The notes under the pieces: generated by a model
The model's input: only the letters and a program-made list of their open reading frames with translations
Told to the model about the DNA's origin: nothing
Database searches by the model: none
In this document: piece after piece, positions 34,849 to 45,376 of the stretch
Position numbering within the stretch: position 1 is the stretch's first letter
Layout of the letters: the number at the start of each line of letters is the position of its first letter
NCBI GenBank assembly: GCA_003996215.1
Contig: QJPP01001598.1
Span: 372,001-436,000, forward strand
DNA from: Jaltomata sinuosa
Lineage: Eukaryota > Streptophyta > Magnoliopsida > Solanales > Solanaceae
Direction of reading: 5' to 3'
Length of the DNA: 64,000 nt
Translations under genes and position numbers: made by a program

Positions 34849-35045
34849 CAACCCGGTCTACACCAAGACCAAACTCATAACATGATGTAACAACCCGACC
34901 TACACCAAGACCAAACTAATAACATAATATAACAACTCGGCCTACACCAAGACCAAACTCATAACATGACATAACAACCCGGCCTACACCAAGACCAAAC
35001 TCATAACATGACATAACAACCCGGCCTACACCAAGACCAACACAA
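34849..35045 (+). repeat. 42-bp tandem array in the solo LTR, about five units
   Basis: Units start at 34849, 34891, 34933, 34975 and 35017 with exact 42-bp spacing. Core word CCTACACCAAGACCAAACTC. Confidence 0.92.
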
Positions 35046-35231
35046 TAGTTATACAACAGTTCTCGGCCACTCAAGGACCACCAAACAATAGCATTTTTGA
35101 ATATATAACCCGGTCCACTCACGTAACCAATATCAGGTATTACATTCAGTAAAATAACCCGGTCCACACATGAACCAATAACAATTAATGTAATACAAAG
35201 TCAACATGCAATATGCAATAAAGTGAACTAT

Positions 35232-35387
35232 ACCAGGTGTGGTACTCGAGCCAACCAAATAATAATTTGTACCATGCGTGGTACCCGAGCCAACCAATTA
35301 GTAACCTGTACCAGGCGTGGTACCCGTGCCAACCAAATAGTAACCTATACCAGGCGTGGTACCCGAGCCAACCAAATGTCAATAACC
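35232..35387 (+). repeat. 39-bp tandem array in the solo LTR, four units
   Basis: Units start at 35232, 35271, 35310 and 35349 with exact 39-bp spacing. Core word CCAGGCGTGGTACCCGAGCC. Confidence 0.92.
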
Positions 35388-36633
35388 ACAGTCAATAGAT
35401 GAACACACACAACTTGTAAGACCAACAAGTAAACACCATTCAACACACACTGTAAACAGGAACCTAGACATTCCACACAACTTTCCTAAGCAATGTAAAG
35501 CATACAATCACTTATACATGAGTACATGAATATACAACATTCACAGAAAATCATAAGCCATTACCTACCCTATTTCGAGGTAACCGGTGAACCATTAAAT
35601 CCCGTCCGAAGACTATTCCTCGGTTCACCCTTTTTATTATAACATGTAACTAGCGATTTCCCTTTTTAAATAAACACGCAAGCATGCGACACGCTTCCCT
35701 TTTCCAACCTTAGCCAGACCGCCGCTAAGCCTCAAGCAATAAACATTCCTGAAACCCCACCTAGGAGCTTCCTATTCCCGCTTCTCGTACTCTCAACCAC
35801 TTTCCCGATTCCCTAAACCTTCCCGACATGCTAGTCCCTCAACCCATCATTTTATCACGACAATATGAATAAGTTGAACACATAATACCATTTACAAGAC
35901 CAGCCATTCCGTACATCCTAAAAACAACACAACTAATCCCGAATCCGCCAGACTTCATGCTCGGAGGCCTAAAATATGGTTTCTCCATTTCTACTATACA
36001 AAAAGTACAGAAAGTAAACATGTCTAACTACTCATGAAAACCTAGCCTACCTGGGAGCCAAAAAACTGCAACCGTGCATTTCTGTCTCCGTGGAGGCATT
36101 CTTGCAGGCCCGAATCTGTGGTTTCGCTTTCTTTTTACCAGAATTCCTTTCTCATTCTTGGTCTAAAAATAACACACAGTACATACAATTAACACACAAG
36201 GCCTGCACATTACTCGGACTATACCAAATCCCCAAACCCCAGGCCACCCATGATCATTCCAATCTTTTGCCAGGCTTTCCACCGTTAAATCTCCTAGTTA
36301 TATTATTTTTATGGATAAAACAGAGAATTTAACAACCTATGATAATAATAACATGCTATTAACAATACTCAAGAACATACATGCTTGGAATCCCCTTCTT
36401 TCCCCAAATTCCACCATCCGTAGGTCATTCCAACCCTTCCCCAATTTCCCTCCTAGCAATTCTACCGCATAGAAAACGTATTACAGAGTTTGGGGAACAA
36501 AAGCCTTACCTTAGGGAAGATTTTTGATGGAAGAATGAGGAAAAATGCCTGGAATCGCCTAGCCCTTCTCCCAAAACAAACTTGTGAAAAACTGATGTTT
36601 TGGGGAATGTTTCTACATTAAAACCCTATCGTC

Positions 36634-36775
36634 CTGCTATAACGGTCCCCGCTGCGCTATAGCGGTCGGCTGCCGCTATAGCGGTCTTAAGCAGGTTGAC
36701 CGCCCTTTGACCGCCGCTATAGCGGTAATTTCCACCACTATAGCGGTGGCTGTTATCGCGCGTGGTCGCGCTCGT
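36634..36775. repeat. Palindromic word array in the solo LTR (CCGCTATAGCGG)
   Basis: The 12-bp perfect palindrome CCGCTATAGCGG occurs at 36673-36684 and 36714-36725. Near copies are at 36636, 36654 and 36735-36749. Located 350-490 bp from the LTR 5' end, directly upstream of an AT-rich TTTTAATG on the element strand. Confidence 0.8.
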
Positions 36776-37129
36776 CATGGACAGAATATCTGGAAATCTG
36801 CCAGTTTTGGCCATTTCACAACACACTTGCTTCTCCCGATGACCTGAAGCAACTCTTTCACGTCAAACACGATTCCGAGAGTTCTACTTACCCAAATTCA
36901 ATTTTAAAAAGACCCCCGAACTCCTATATGTCTTGGCTATGTGGAAAACTAGCTTAATCCAAGACACTTATTCCAAACCATACCCAGATTTCCCTAGACT
37001 CCACCTCGCTCCAAAACTGGCCGAGGCTAGCCTAGCCCAGAATTTCAAACTCCCAAACCCAGAGTTTTCTAACTCTACACTTGGCATGATTGGACTACCC
37101 AAAATGACGGACCTAGTCATTACACTAGC

Positions 37130-37264
37130 CTAGCTATGCCAGCTCATGCCAGCTGTACAATGTAATCGACTAACTAACTCTAACAGTGTAACCGACTAAC
37201 TAACTACCGTGAACAGTAACTAACTAACTATGAACAGTAAAAATGGATAAATATACTCTCAATA
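37130..37264 (-). repeat. Copia-1 3' LTR, proximal part
   Basis: Matches 42479-42613, including GCCAGCTCATGCCAGCTG and repeated CTAACTAA words. Together with 33557-33743 it gives 322 bp. Confidence 0.9.
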
Positions 37265-37275
37265 TCCTCCTCAAG
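37265..37275 (-). other. Copia-1 polypurine tract
   Basis: The minus strand reads CTTGAGGAGGA directly before the 3' LTR, the position where plus-strand synthesis is primed. Confidence 0.75.
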
Positions 37276-37850
37276 TTGGAGGTGGGGGAAGCACTACCAA
37301 CTTGCGAAGAAGGGAAGAATGTTTGATCCCAGTCAAAGCCTTTGTCAGGTTGTCAGCTAGTTGATCATGAGTGATAATATGGTGCAGAGATATAAGTCCT
37401 TATTGTAGCACTTTGCGAACATAGTGGAAATCACCTTTGATATATTTGGTACGCTCATGGAATACTGGGTTTCCTAGTTATGTGGATTGCTGACTGGCTA
37501 TCATAGAAGATACGAATGGGTGTGGGAAAACGCACAGTGAATTTAGTGAGAAGCCTACTTATCCATACCAGCTCACCAAAAACTTTTCTAAGTGATCTGT
37601 ACTACGCTTCGGCTGAGGACAATGAAATAGTCTCCTGATTCTTGGATTTCTAGCTGATAGGGCTATTGCCTAGCAACACCAAGTAACCACTTACAGATCT
37701 CCTATAGTCTAGGCAGGCAGCCCAGTCTGAGTCACAAAAGCCTTTAATAGTGTAGTCTGTTTCTTCAGAGAAGAAGAGCCCTAATGTAGGATCAACTTTG
37801 AGATACCTCAGTAAGTGGAAAGCAGCTTTCAGATGGGGTTCTCTAGGATA
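37276..37850 (-). pseudogene. Copia-1 RNase H
   Basis: The minus strand carries a FCDSDWAACLDYRRSVSGY-like block (about 37720), ISLSSAEAEYRSL-type text (about 37610) and an ending with LADNLTKAL-like text just before the polypurine tract. Several stops. Removes RNA from the RNA-DNA hybrid. Confidence 0.7.
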
Positions 37851-38749
37851 TTACATGAATTGTCTTAAGTGTTGTACACTAAAAGCAATGTCAAGTCTAG
37901 TGTTGGTGAGAAAATTTAGCTTTCCAACTAATATTCTGTAGTAAGTGCTGTCACAAAGTGGAGTTCCTTCCTTTGCTCTCAACTTCACAGTAGGGTATAG
38001 TAGGGATGAGAAGAGGGTGTGGTGCAGGCAGTCATATTCCTTTAAAAGGTCGAGCATAAATTTCCTTTGTGATATGATCATCCCATCAGCAGTATGCAAC
38101 ACCTTTAATCCCAGAAAATAGTGTAAGCTGTCCAAGTCTTTGATCCTGAACCTGTGATATAGAAAAATCCTTAGCTCCTCTATCTCTGCAAGGTCAGTTC
38201 CTGTAAGTACTATGTCATCAACATAGATGCCCACATATACTGCAGAATCTGTATTCTTTTTGTAGAAGAGGGAGTAGTCATACATGGAATGGGCATATCC
38301 TCGCACAGAACCTCAGTTAGCTTGGCATACCACTGCCTGCTGGCTTGTTTCAGGCCATATAAAGACTTATTGAGCTTGAAAACAACATTGAGAGAGGGAA
38401 AGGTTAGACCAAGGGGTGCTTGCATATAGACTTCTGCATGCAAGTCTCCATCGAGAAATGCATTGTTCACATCTAGTTGGGCAAGGTGCCAGCCCCTCTT
38501 TACTGCTATGGCAAGCAAAGTTCTGACTGTTGTCATCTTAACCATAGGAGAAAAAGTTTCAGTGTAATCGATTCCCTCTTGCTGAGTATACCCTTTCACA
38601 ACTAACCTTGCCTTAAACCTTTCTACACTCCCATTAGCCTTGTGTTTCACTTTGTAAACCCATTTGCAGCCTATGGCTCTCTTCCCAGGTGGTAAAGCAA
38701 CCAAGTCCCATGTATGATTCAAATGTATAGCTTCAAACTCTTGTATCAT
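37851..38749 (-). pseudogene. Copia-1 reverse transcriptase
   Basis: Two overlapping pieces: 38210-38749 (NHTWDLVALPPGKRAIGCKW, RLVVKGYTQQEGIDYTETFS, LAQLDVNNAFLDGDL with the first catalytic Asp, LYGLKQASRQW) and 37851-38306 (VGIYVDDIVLTG with the YVDD box, YFLGLKVLHTADGMIISQRK). A frameshift near 38250 separates palm halves. Catalytic residues remain visible. Confidence 0.88.
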
Positions 38750-38820
38750 AGTTGTCTACCAAGCAGTATTTATAGTTGCTTCCTCATATGAAGCTAGTTC
38801 CCTGTCATTGCAAACATTTT

Positions 38821-39333
38821 TCACAAGCATTGACTGTCAGAAGTTAGAGTATCAGGAGATATGTGGTAATTATTAGAGTAGAGAGCAGTGAGAGAGGTAG
38901 TGTTGGTTGACTGAGGTTTCAGGTTTGGTATGGAATGTAGGTAATCATTCATGTGAGCAGGCGTTTTATGTTCTCTAGTAGATCTTCTAGGTTCAGGTAT
39001 GGACTGATTAGTGGGTTGTATGTAAGGGTCATGTGTAGGGATGTGGTGTTGAGTCTGATGGTGGATTAGTGGTGTAATGATAGGTTCAGGTAGGGCACCA
39101 ATATCAGTAGAAGTGGCACCAGTATCAGTAGGAGTGGCATCAGGTTCTAGTGACAAATCAGAAGGTGTGACACCTGTGCCGGTAGACTCATCTAAAGAAT
39201 GTGGTGCAGAAGTAGTATCTACCCTAGGCAACACATCAATGAAAGGAATAGAATGTAACACAGAAGTAAAAGAAGTAGGAGCAGATGAAGTGGAAGGAAA
39301 GCAAAAAGGAAAAACATTTTCATGAAAAATCAC
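38821..39333 (-). pseudogene. Copia-1 integrase-RT linker
   Basis: An open stretch of 170 residues rich in Thr, Ser, Pro and Asp, with PRRSTREHKTPAHMNDYL near residue 110. That last motif marks the linker before copia RT. No enzyme domain of its own. Confidence 0.75.
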
Positions 39334-40447
39334 ATTCCTAGATGTATGTATCTTCTATGTAGCTAGGCTTAGGACCTTGTACCCCTTTGTTTCAAAAGTA
39401 TATCCAACAAAAATATGAGGGGTTGTTCTAGGTTGAGTTTTGTCTCTATGAGGAATTGGAACAGTGGGGTGACAAAGTCATCCAAAGCTCCTCATGTGTG
39501 AGTACTGAGGAGGTCTCTTGAACAAAATCTCATAGGGACATTTTCCCTTTAATATGTTGGATGGTAACCTATTGATAATTTATGTTTCACATAGAATACA
39601 TTCTCCCCAATACTTGGGAGAAAGTTTAGATTGAAATAGTAAGGCTCTAGAAGTTTCTAAGAGATATTTATATTTCCTTTCAACCACACCATTTTGTTGT
39701 GCCGTGTAAGGACATGTTCTTTGGTGGATTATTCCTTTGGATTGAAAGAAAATGGTTGATTCTAAGTTAACAAATTTGGTCCATTATCTCTCCTAATCAC
39801 TTTGACAGTTGTATTGAACTGATTCTCTACCATTGCAGTAAAAGCCTTGATCACTTGTAGAGCATTGCTCTTGCAAGCTAACAGTTGAGTCCAGGTGGAC
39901 CTGATAAAGTCATCCATAAGGGTGATGAAGTATTTTTGGTTAGCATGTGTTGGTGTATGGTAGGGTCCCCAAAGATCAATGTGTAGTAGCTCAAAAATTC
40001 TGAAAGTTTGAGTGGTATTTTGTGGGAAAGTAAGTCTCTTTTGTCTTTCCATAGGACAGACAGAGCACAAGAAAGGCTGTCTGGTGGAGAAAGTGAGATG
40101 GATGGAGTGGATAGCCTTCAGTTTGACAAAAGGGACATGTCCCAGCCTGTTGTGCCACATTGCTTCAATATTATCTCTATCAGGCATATTTGAATTGAAA
40201 TTACATGTGACAAGAGATTGATTACTTATGAAATGAGTAGTATTATTATCATGACAAGGAACTTGAGTATCAGGTGAATGAAGAGTACATTCATTTATTA
40301 CAGGTGAACTATTACAAATATTGCAACAAGTGGAAACTAGAGAAGAACTGTGAGATGAATTGTCTAGACTAGGACTGTTGTTATTCAAACACCTTGGACA
40401 CAGAAAATAGAGACCCTCCATCACTTTACCAATCACCTGAGGCCTCT
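39334..40447 (-). pseudogene. Copia-1 integrase
   Basis: The stretch ending at 39762 has MWHNRLGHVPFVKLKAI, a CSVCPMERQKRL zinc-binding block (HHCC), HIDLWGPYHTPTH (first catalytic Asp) and IRRDNGPNLL (second catalytic Asp, normally RSDNG). The final Glu region and the C-terminal box (39334-39761) are frameshifted but readable in part. Confidence 0.8.
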
Positions 40448-40750
40448 TCATTGAAGGGCCCTGCAAAAAAAAAAGACTCTTGTGAAGCTGACAATGCAAT
40501 CAAAATGCAAGATCATGGTATGAACTGAAATTAAATTATATTTGAAGGAAGGTATATACATCACTTTCCTTAGACTAATCTTAGGACTAAGTGTTACACT
40601 ACTTATTTGTGTCACTTTAACCCTGTAGCCATTTGGAAGATGTACCAGTAGGGGATAAGGTAGGTCAATGATGTCATGTAAAAGAGATTTGTTAAAAGTC
40701 ATGTGGTTTGAATCCCCTGAGTCTAAAATCCATGAGTCAGACTTTTTCAT
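40448..40750 (-). pseudogene. Copia-1 protease
   Basis: SWILDSGDSNHMT holds the DSG active site of copia proteases (normally SGATNHMT). YIPSFKYNLISVH is the conserved end of the domain. Continues in another frame into the integrase region. Confidence 0.8.
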
Positions 40751-40799
40751 GAAACATTCACAAGCTAGTTTTCCAAAATCAATAGAGGATGTGCAAACT

Positions 40800-41274
40800 A
40801 AAATACCTGCAAAGTTGACAGCTCCACCAGAAGTGTTGAATTGTTGAGAGCTCTCCCCCGCATCTCCTCCTTGGAACTATTGTATCATGTATTGTACCTG
40901 ACCGTACTGATCCTCGGTAAGAGTTAAATTGTATTTTTCTTCCTAGTCCTGATCATCTCCAGGTCTTTTAGCAGAGTACACTTCAGATGAGTAGCAAGCA
41001 TTTGCAGTTGCTTTTCTCCCATTTCCCTTGGCATGCCTGTATGAGTTGTACCCCCGATTGGTGTTTGGATTGGAATTTTGGTTATTATACCTTTGGTTGA
41101 AATTTTGACCTTGTCGACTGAAATTTTGAGCATTGTTGGAACTCTGACTGTTGGTGAAGTTTTGATTGTTGTTTGAATTCTGATCAGTACGATTGGTATT
41201 TAATGTATAGCCATACAACCTGAAACACTTTTCTTTAATGTGTCCAGATCTCTTGCAGTAATCACAGTACAATT
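40800..41274 (-). pseudogene. Copia-1 gag zinc knuckle region
   Basis: YCDYCKRSGHIKEKCFRL is a complete CX2CX4HX4C knuckle near the start of the 41272-40943 stretch. An Asn/Gln-rich linker with repeated QNF words follows. It binds the element RNA. The stretch ends in a frameshift. Confidence 0.8.
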
Positions 41275-42095
41275 GAGACTTGTTTCCATTATTGTAGTAT
41301 TGCCCTGAAGGAGTGTGTTGGTTACTTAGAGAAAAGTTTGTTTTGTATGAGTTGGCCTAGTGATACAAGCATTGAGGGAAGTAGATTCAAAGCTAAGATT
41401 GTTCAAAGGTTTTATCTCTCTCTGTTGTTCATCCTGTACCAACAGAGAAAAGGTTTGTGCCATTGAAGGCAAAGGGTTCATCATCAAGATACTACCTCAA
41501 ATCACACTATATACTTCGTTCAAGCCCATCAAAAATTGGATCAACCTCCTATCTTGCTCCGCCTTGTGCATATTGTCTTTAGCTCCACATGTACAGTTAC
41601 AACTGCATTGGGCTCTTGCATTCAAGGTGCTGAGTTCTTCCTATAGCTTTTCCATTTTGGTGTAATATCCAGTAATATCAAGGGAACCTTGAGACAGACC
41701 ATTTATCTCCTTTTGTATTTGATACAACTTAGCGCCATTTGTCTGTTCATATCGATCCTCCAGTTCATTTCCAAGTTCAGCAGCATCAATAACATACTCG
41801 ACACTATCGGCGATTTCCTTAGAGAGTGAGTTCAATATCCAAGAGGTGACCATATTGTCACATCGTTCCCATTGCCTATATGTTAAATGATCAGATTTGG
41901 GTTTAATACATTCCTGATGAATCCTAGCTTGTTCTTCACTGACAATTATCGCAACACACTTCTCCTCCAAGAGAGATATCCAATTCCGCTGAAAACTATT
42001 GGTACCAACATCGCACCAGGGTTATCAGAGGGATGTATGTACAGGGGATTGTTTGAATTAATAGTGGTTTGATCATTTTCATCGATGGTCACCAT
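41275..42095 (-). pseudogene. Copia-1 gag, N-terminal and capsid part
   Basis: Start MVTIDENDQTTINSN at 42095, then a PLYIHPSDNPGAMLV motif typical of copia gag N-termini. A frame change is followed by the open stretch 41641-41970 (LTYRQWERCDNMVTSWILN, then ISGL-like text and GYYTKMEKL), the Retrotran_gag/UBN2-like domain. The remainder to 41275 is frameshifted. Confidence 0.8.
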
Positions 42096-42283
42096 GATGA
42101 ATTGTAATTAAAAGCAAGATTATGTAATTCAAAGAGCGAAACTCAACAGAAATTGAGATGGAAGAAAAAACTCAAAAAAATGAAGCAAAAGGAAAAGCAA
42201 CAATTCGATTGATTCAGAAATCGAAAAGAGGAAAAATTGAGTAAATCGATAAACTTAGAGACTGAGGATCTTTAACTCTGCTT

Positions 42284-42294
42284 CTCTGATACCA
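42284..42294 (-). other. Copia-1 primer binding site
   Basis: The minus strand reads TGGTATCAGAG immediately inside the 5' LTR, complementary to the 3' end of initiator-Met tRNA. Confidence 0.85.
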
Positions 42295-42613
42295 TGTTGA
42301 AATCCGATGATCTGGACATTGTTGTGGGATGAGCTTCACTATAAGTTTGAGCTAACCAAAGGAGCTCCCATGGAAGAGAGAAAACAGGAAACATGAATTG
42401 GTTAAATGTGAAGCGTAAGATTCAACTGATTTACTCAAAGCGTATTTATACAGGAAGAAGAAGAAGAAAATATCTAACCTAGCTATGCCAGCTCATGCCA
42501 GCTGTACAATGTAACCAACTAACTAACTCTAACAGTGTAACCGACTAACTAACTACCATGAACCGTAACTAACTAACTATGAACAGTAAAAATGGATAAA
42601 TATAATCTCAATA
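42295..42613 (-). repeat. Copia-1 5' LTR (319 bp)
   Basis: Bounded by the primer binding site and the ATACC duplication. TATA box TATAAATA on the minus strand at 42443-42450. On the element strand it starts TATTGAGA, not the usual TGTTG; the 3' LTR has the same start. Confidence 0.9.
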
Positions 42614-43900
42614 ATACCCAAAATTCAATGAATAAGCAAGAACTGTCACAAGAGGGAAGAGAATAAGAAACCTTAAATTGAGAAGAAATATTTCACTGCA
42701 GTTGGGTTACCTTTTTTGGCGGTTTAAGAAAACTATTTATTTTGAGTTTTTGGCACTGTACGGTTAATTGTGAACTGCTAATTCAATTTATTAATTTTAA
42801 ATTTAAATTTTAAACAAAAAGGTAATTTTTTTTGTCCTAATATAATTATGTGACATTTTTTAAAATGTAATTTATAAAATTGAAAAATAAATAATAATTA
42901 AAAAATGAGTAGAAGTAAACAATGTAAATTTATGAGTAAAAATCATAAATTTGAATTTGGGTTATAAATTAGATATATATATATATATATATAACTATTA
43001 TAAATTTATTTTGAGTAATGAGTATTGCAACACTATTCTCTCTCTACACATTTAAGTTTTTAATGCTTAACGTGATGCATTTTTCTTTGAATGTTGAAAC
43101 TAATAACTACTCTCAATTAACAATTTAAAATAAATTTTAAAAAAATTGTAAAAAATAATAACTAAATGAAATTTGATTTTTTTTAAAAAAATTGTAAAAG
43201 TTTGAAAGTTAGTTAATTAGTACCTAATTTAACTAATTTGTCCTAAAAACTAACACATGTCGCAATCATATGCTGCCACTTGACAAAATCCTAGGCTAGG
43301 CTTTCTTGATTTTAAATATATATAAAAGATATATAGATATATATAGATATCTTTTCATCCAAATTAATGGTTTTCAATCATCTTCGATAACACTTATGGC
43401 TTTTGCTCCTTTGGACCGTTTGGTGGGTCTTCTTTTGCTATGTATTTCTCTTTGTATACTTGGTTTTAAAAAGTTGAAAAATTACAAAGTATTTCTTCTT
43501 CTCATTCTTTTTTACTGAATTCTGTACTACTTAAACTATGTTGTTTCTGCTCCTAGTTTATATCAGAAGAGTTGTTGAATCATGTGGGATACACCTTATC
43601 AGTGAAATATCTTTAAGAATAGTGTCATAGGCACGCCTCAAGCTATGAGAATTTCTGTGATTTCTACTATTTTTCAACAATGTTAAAGATAGTTGTTATT
43701 TTTGTTATCATAGATCACGGAAAACTCAACCTTGTTTTGCCAAAGAAAGTTGTGATTTTATTTTTTATGAATTTGATACTTTTTGGTGTATCAAAGAGTG
43801 CAACGTACGCAAGATTAGTAACATGATTGAATGGACATACGATGATTGCTTTGAATACAAATCTTGATTGTCCGGTAAAATTTTGTAACTATAATTGTCT
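42614..43900. other. AT-rich non-coding DNA between two copia elements
   Basis: Contains alternating AT tracts at about 42971-42994 and 43316-43349. No protein family recognised; the 70-residue open stretch at 43306-43518 has no known motif. Confidence 0.5.
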
Positions 43901-44121
43901 TTGTCAAATTACCCAACTTTTAAAATTATATTGATAAGGTATGTACTATAATTTTTATTCTTTTTGACAAAAAGAAACATGGTTACACATTCAAAATCTT
44001 TAATCAAATCTTCAAGAAAATAGTTGAGAAAATTGACAATTCTGCTAAGCCAAAATTTAATTTGAATAAAGCAGATGATATTATTATTGCGGTCATTTCT
44101 CAAGTGAATATTTTGGCCTAA

Positions 44122-44592
44122 GTGAGTGACTGGTTGATAGACTCTGGTCCTACTAGGCATATTTGTGCCAATAAAAATAATTTTGTATCTTATACCCAAG
44201 TCAATATAGGAGAAAAATTTGTATATCTTGGTGATTTAAGAACCACTAAAGTTCTTGGAAAAGGAAAAGTTCTTCTCAAACTCACATATGAAAAAACTTT
44301 AATTCTAACTGAAGTGTTACATGTTCCTATTATTCGAGCCAATTTGATTTCTATGGGTTTATCAAAAAAAGCTGGAGTGAAGATTTTATTTGAGTCTAAT
44401 AAAGTTATTTTAACAAAAAAACTAATATTTTTGTAGGCAAAGGATATTGTAATCATGGTTTATTTGTACTAAATATTATGAATCAAAATACTAGTACTTC
44501 TTCTTATTTGATTGATTCTTTTGATATATGATATGTTAGACTTGAACATGTTAGTTTATCCTACATTAAGAAAATATATTTTCAAGGTCATG
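44122..44592 (+). pseudogene. Copia-2 protease and pre-integrase domain
   Basis: WLIDSGPTRHICANKNNF contains the DSG active site. KVLGKGKVLLKLT and LHVPIIRANLISMGL are the conserved body and end of the protease. The pre-integrase motif VRLEHVSLSYIKK (normally RLGH) follows at about 44540, reaching the solo LTR boundary at 44593. Confidence 0.8.
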
Positions 44593-44949
44593 TGTAACAC
44601 CCCAAAATTCTAAGCTAAGACCCGAACCACTTTCCATAGGTGTTATGATCAATTCCCTAGTGTGGGAAGTGTTTTAGGTGTGGATCATGTTCATAAGAAA
44701 CTCCTATAAGCAAGTTAAGTTGAAAGCACCCCAACCAAAGAAGTTTTCGTGTAAAACTAAACTAGGATCAACTTCAAATGATCATAACTCCTAGAATATA
44801 AAGAGTTAGCTAGTCTAGTACCCACCAAATTTAAGGTCTTTGAATCTTATTTCCAACGCCACTGATCGTGCATTAATATGAGTCAAGAATAAAAAGTTAT
44901 CGGTGTTTTACTAAAAAGTGTCTGTCTGACAAAATGACAGACAGAAACC

Positions 44950-45295
44950 ACGAGAGGATTCCACAGCTCGTGGATCGAACCATGAACCGTGGATTGCCTC
45001 CGTGGAAATCAGACCTGGAACTCAATTTTTTGTCTAAAAACTATGAGAAGGTTCCACGGGTCGTGGAATGATCCACGGGTCGTGAAACCAACTCGTGGAA
45101 ATAGTCCAGAAGCTTAAAAGTGACCTGAACACCTCGAGGAGGTTCCATGGGTCATGGAGTGATCCACGGTTCGTGAAACTAACTCGTCAAATTAAGTCCA
45201 GAGGCCAGAAACTTCGCCCAGGAACCACGAACCCTTTTCACGAACTGTGATCTATTCTACGGGTCGTGGTTCATGCTCGTGGAATTTAGCGACGA
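44950..45295. repeat. CGTGG/CCACG word array in the solo LTR U3
   Basis: CCACGGGTCGTGGAA, CCACGGGTCGTGAAA, CCACAGCTCGTGGAT and GAACCGTGGATT recur in both orientations. Located about 360-700 bp from the LTR start and 73 bp before the TATA box. Confidence 0.75.
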
Positions 45296-45367
45296 TTTAT
45301 TTTCAATAGTTTTTAATTTAGTATTTCAGGGGTATTTCAGACCATTCCTTCTTATTTTAGCTCTGAC

Positions 45368-45376
45368 TATAAATAG
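45368..45376 (+). promoter_or_regulatory. TATA box in solo LTR 44593-47526
   Basis: TATAAATAG, followed about 60-100 bp later by a CT-rich leader. Confidence 0.6.

Larger units (their letters stand above)
33744..37124 (-). mobile_element. Solo LTR (3381 bp) inside the copia-1 LTR
   Basis: A perfect 5-bp duplication CTAGC flanks it (33739-33743 and 37125-37129). Ends are TGTCACGAAC and CATTACA on the plus strand; reversed it starts TGTAATGACTAGG and ends GTTCGTGACA, as in other Tekay/Del-type LTRs, so its orientation is minus. No gag, pol or primer binding site lies within. It carries three tandem arrays and one palindrome array, listed separately. Solo LTRs arise by recombination between the two LTRs of a full element. 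Confidence 0.85.
33557..42613 (-). mobile_element. Copia-1: Ty1/copia LTR retrotransposon, minus strand
   Basis: A 5' LTR (42295-42613), primer binding site, gag, protease, integrase, RT, RNase H, polypurine tract and 3' LTR (33557-33743 plus 37130-37264) are in the canonical copia order. A perfect target duplication ATACC flanks it (33552-33556 and 42614-42618). The 3' LTR is interrupted by a 3381-bp solo LTR. Without that insert it is about 5.7 kb. Frameshifts and stops make it inactive. Confidence 0.92.

Noticed and set aside
34849..35387. Regular repeats resembling a CRISPR array
   Set aside because: Units are directly adjacent with no unique spacers, inside a plant LTR; these are tandem repeats.
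43306..43518. Small hydrophobic protein of 70 codons
   Set aside because: No known family, AT-rich context and no supporting signals.
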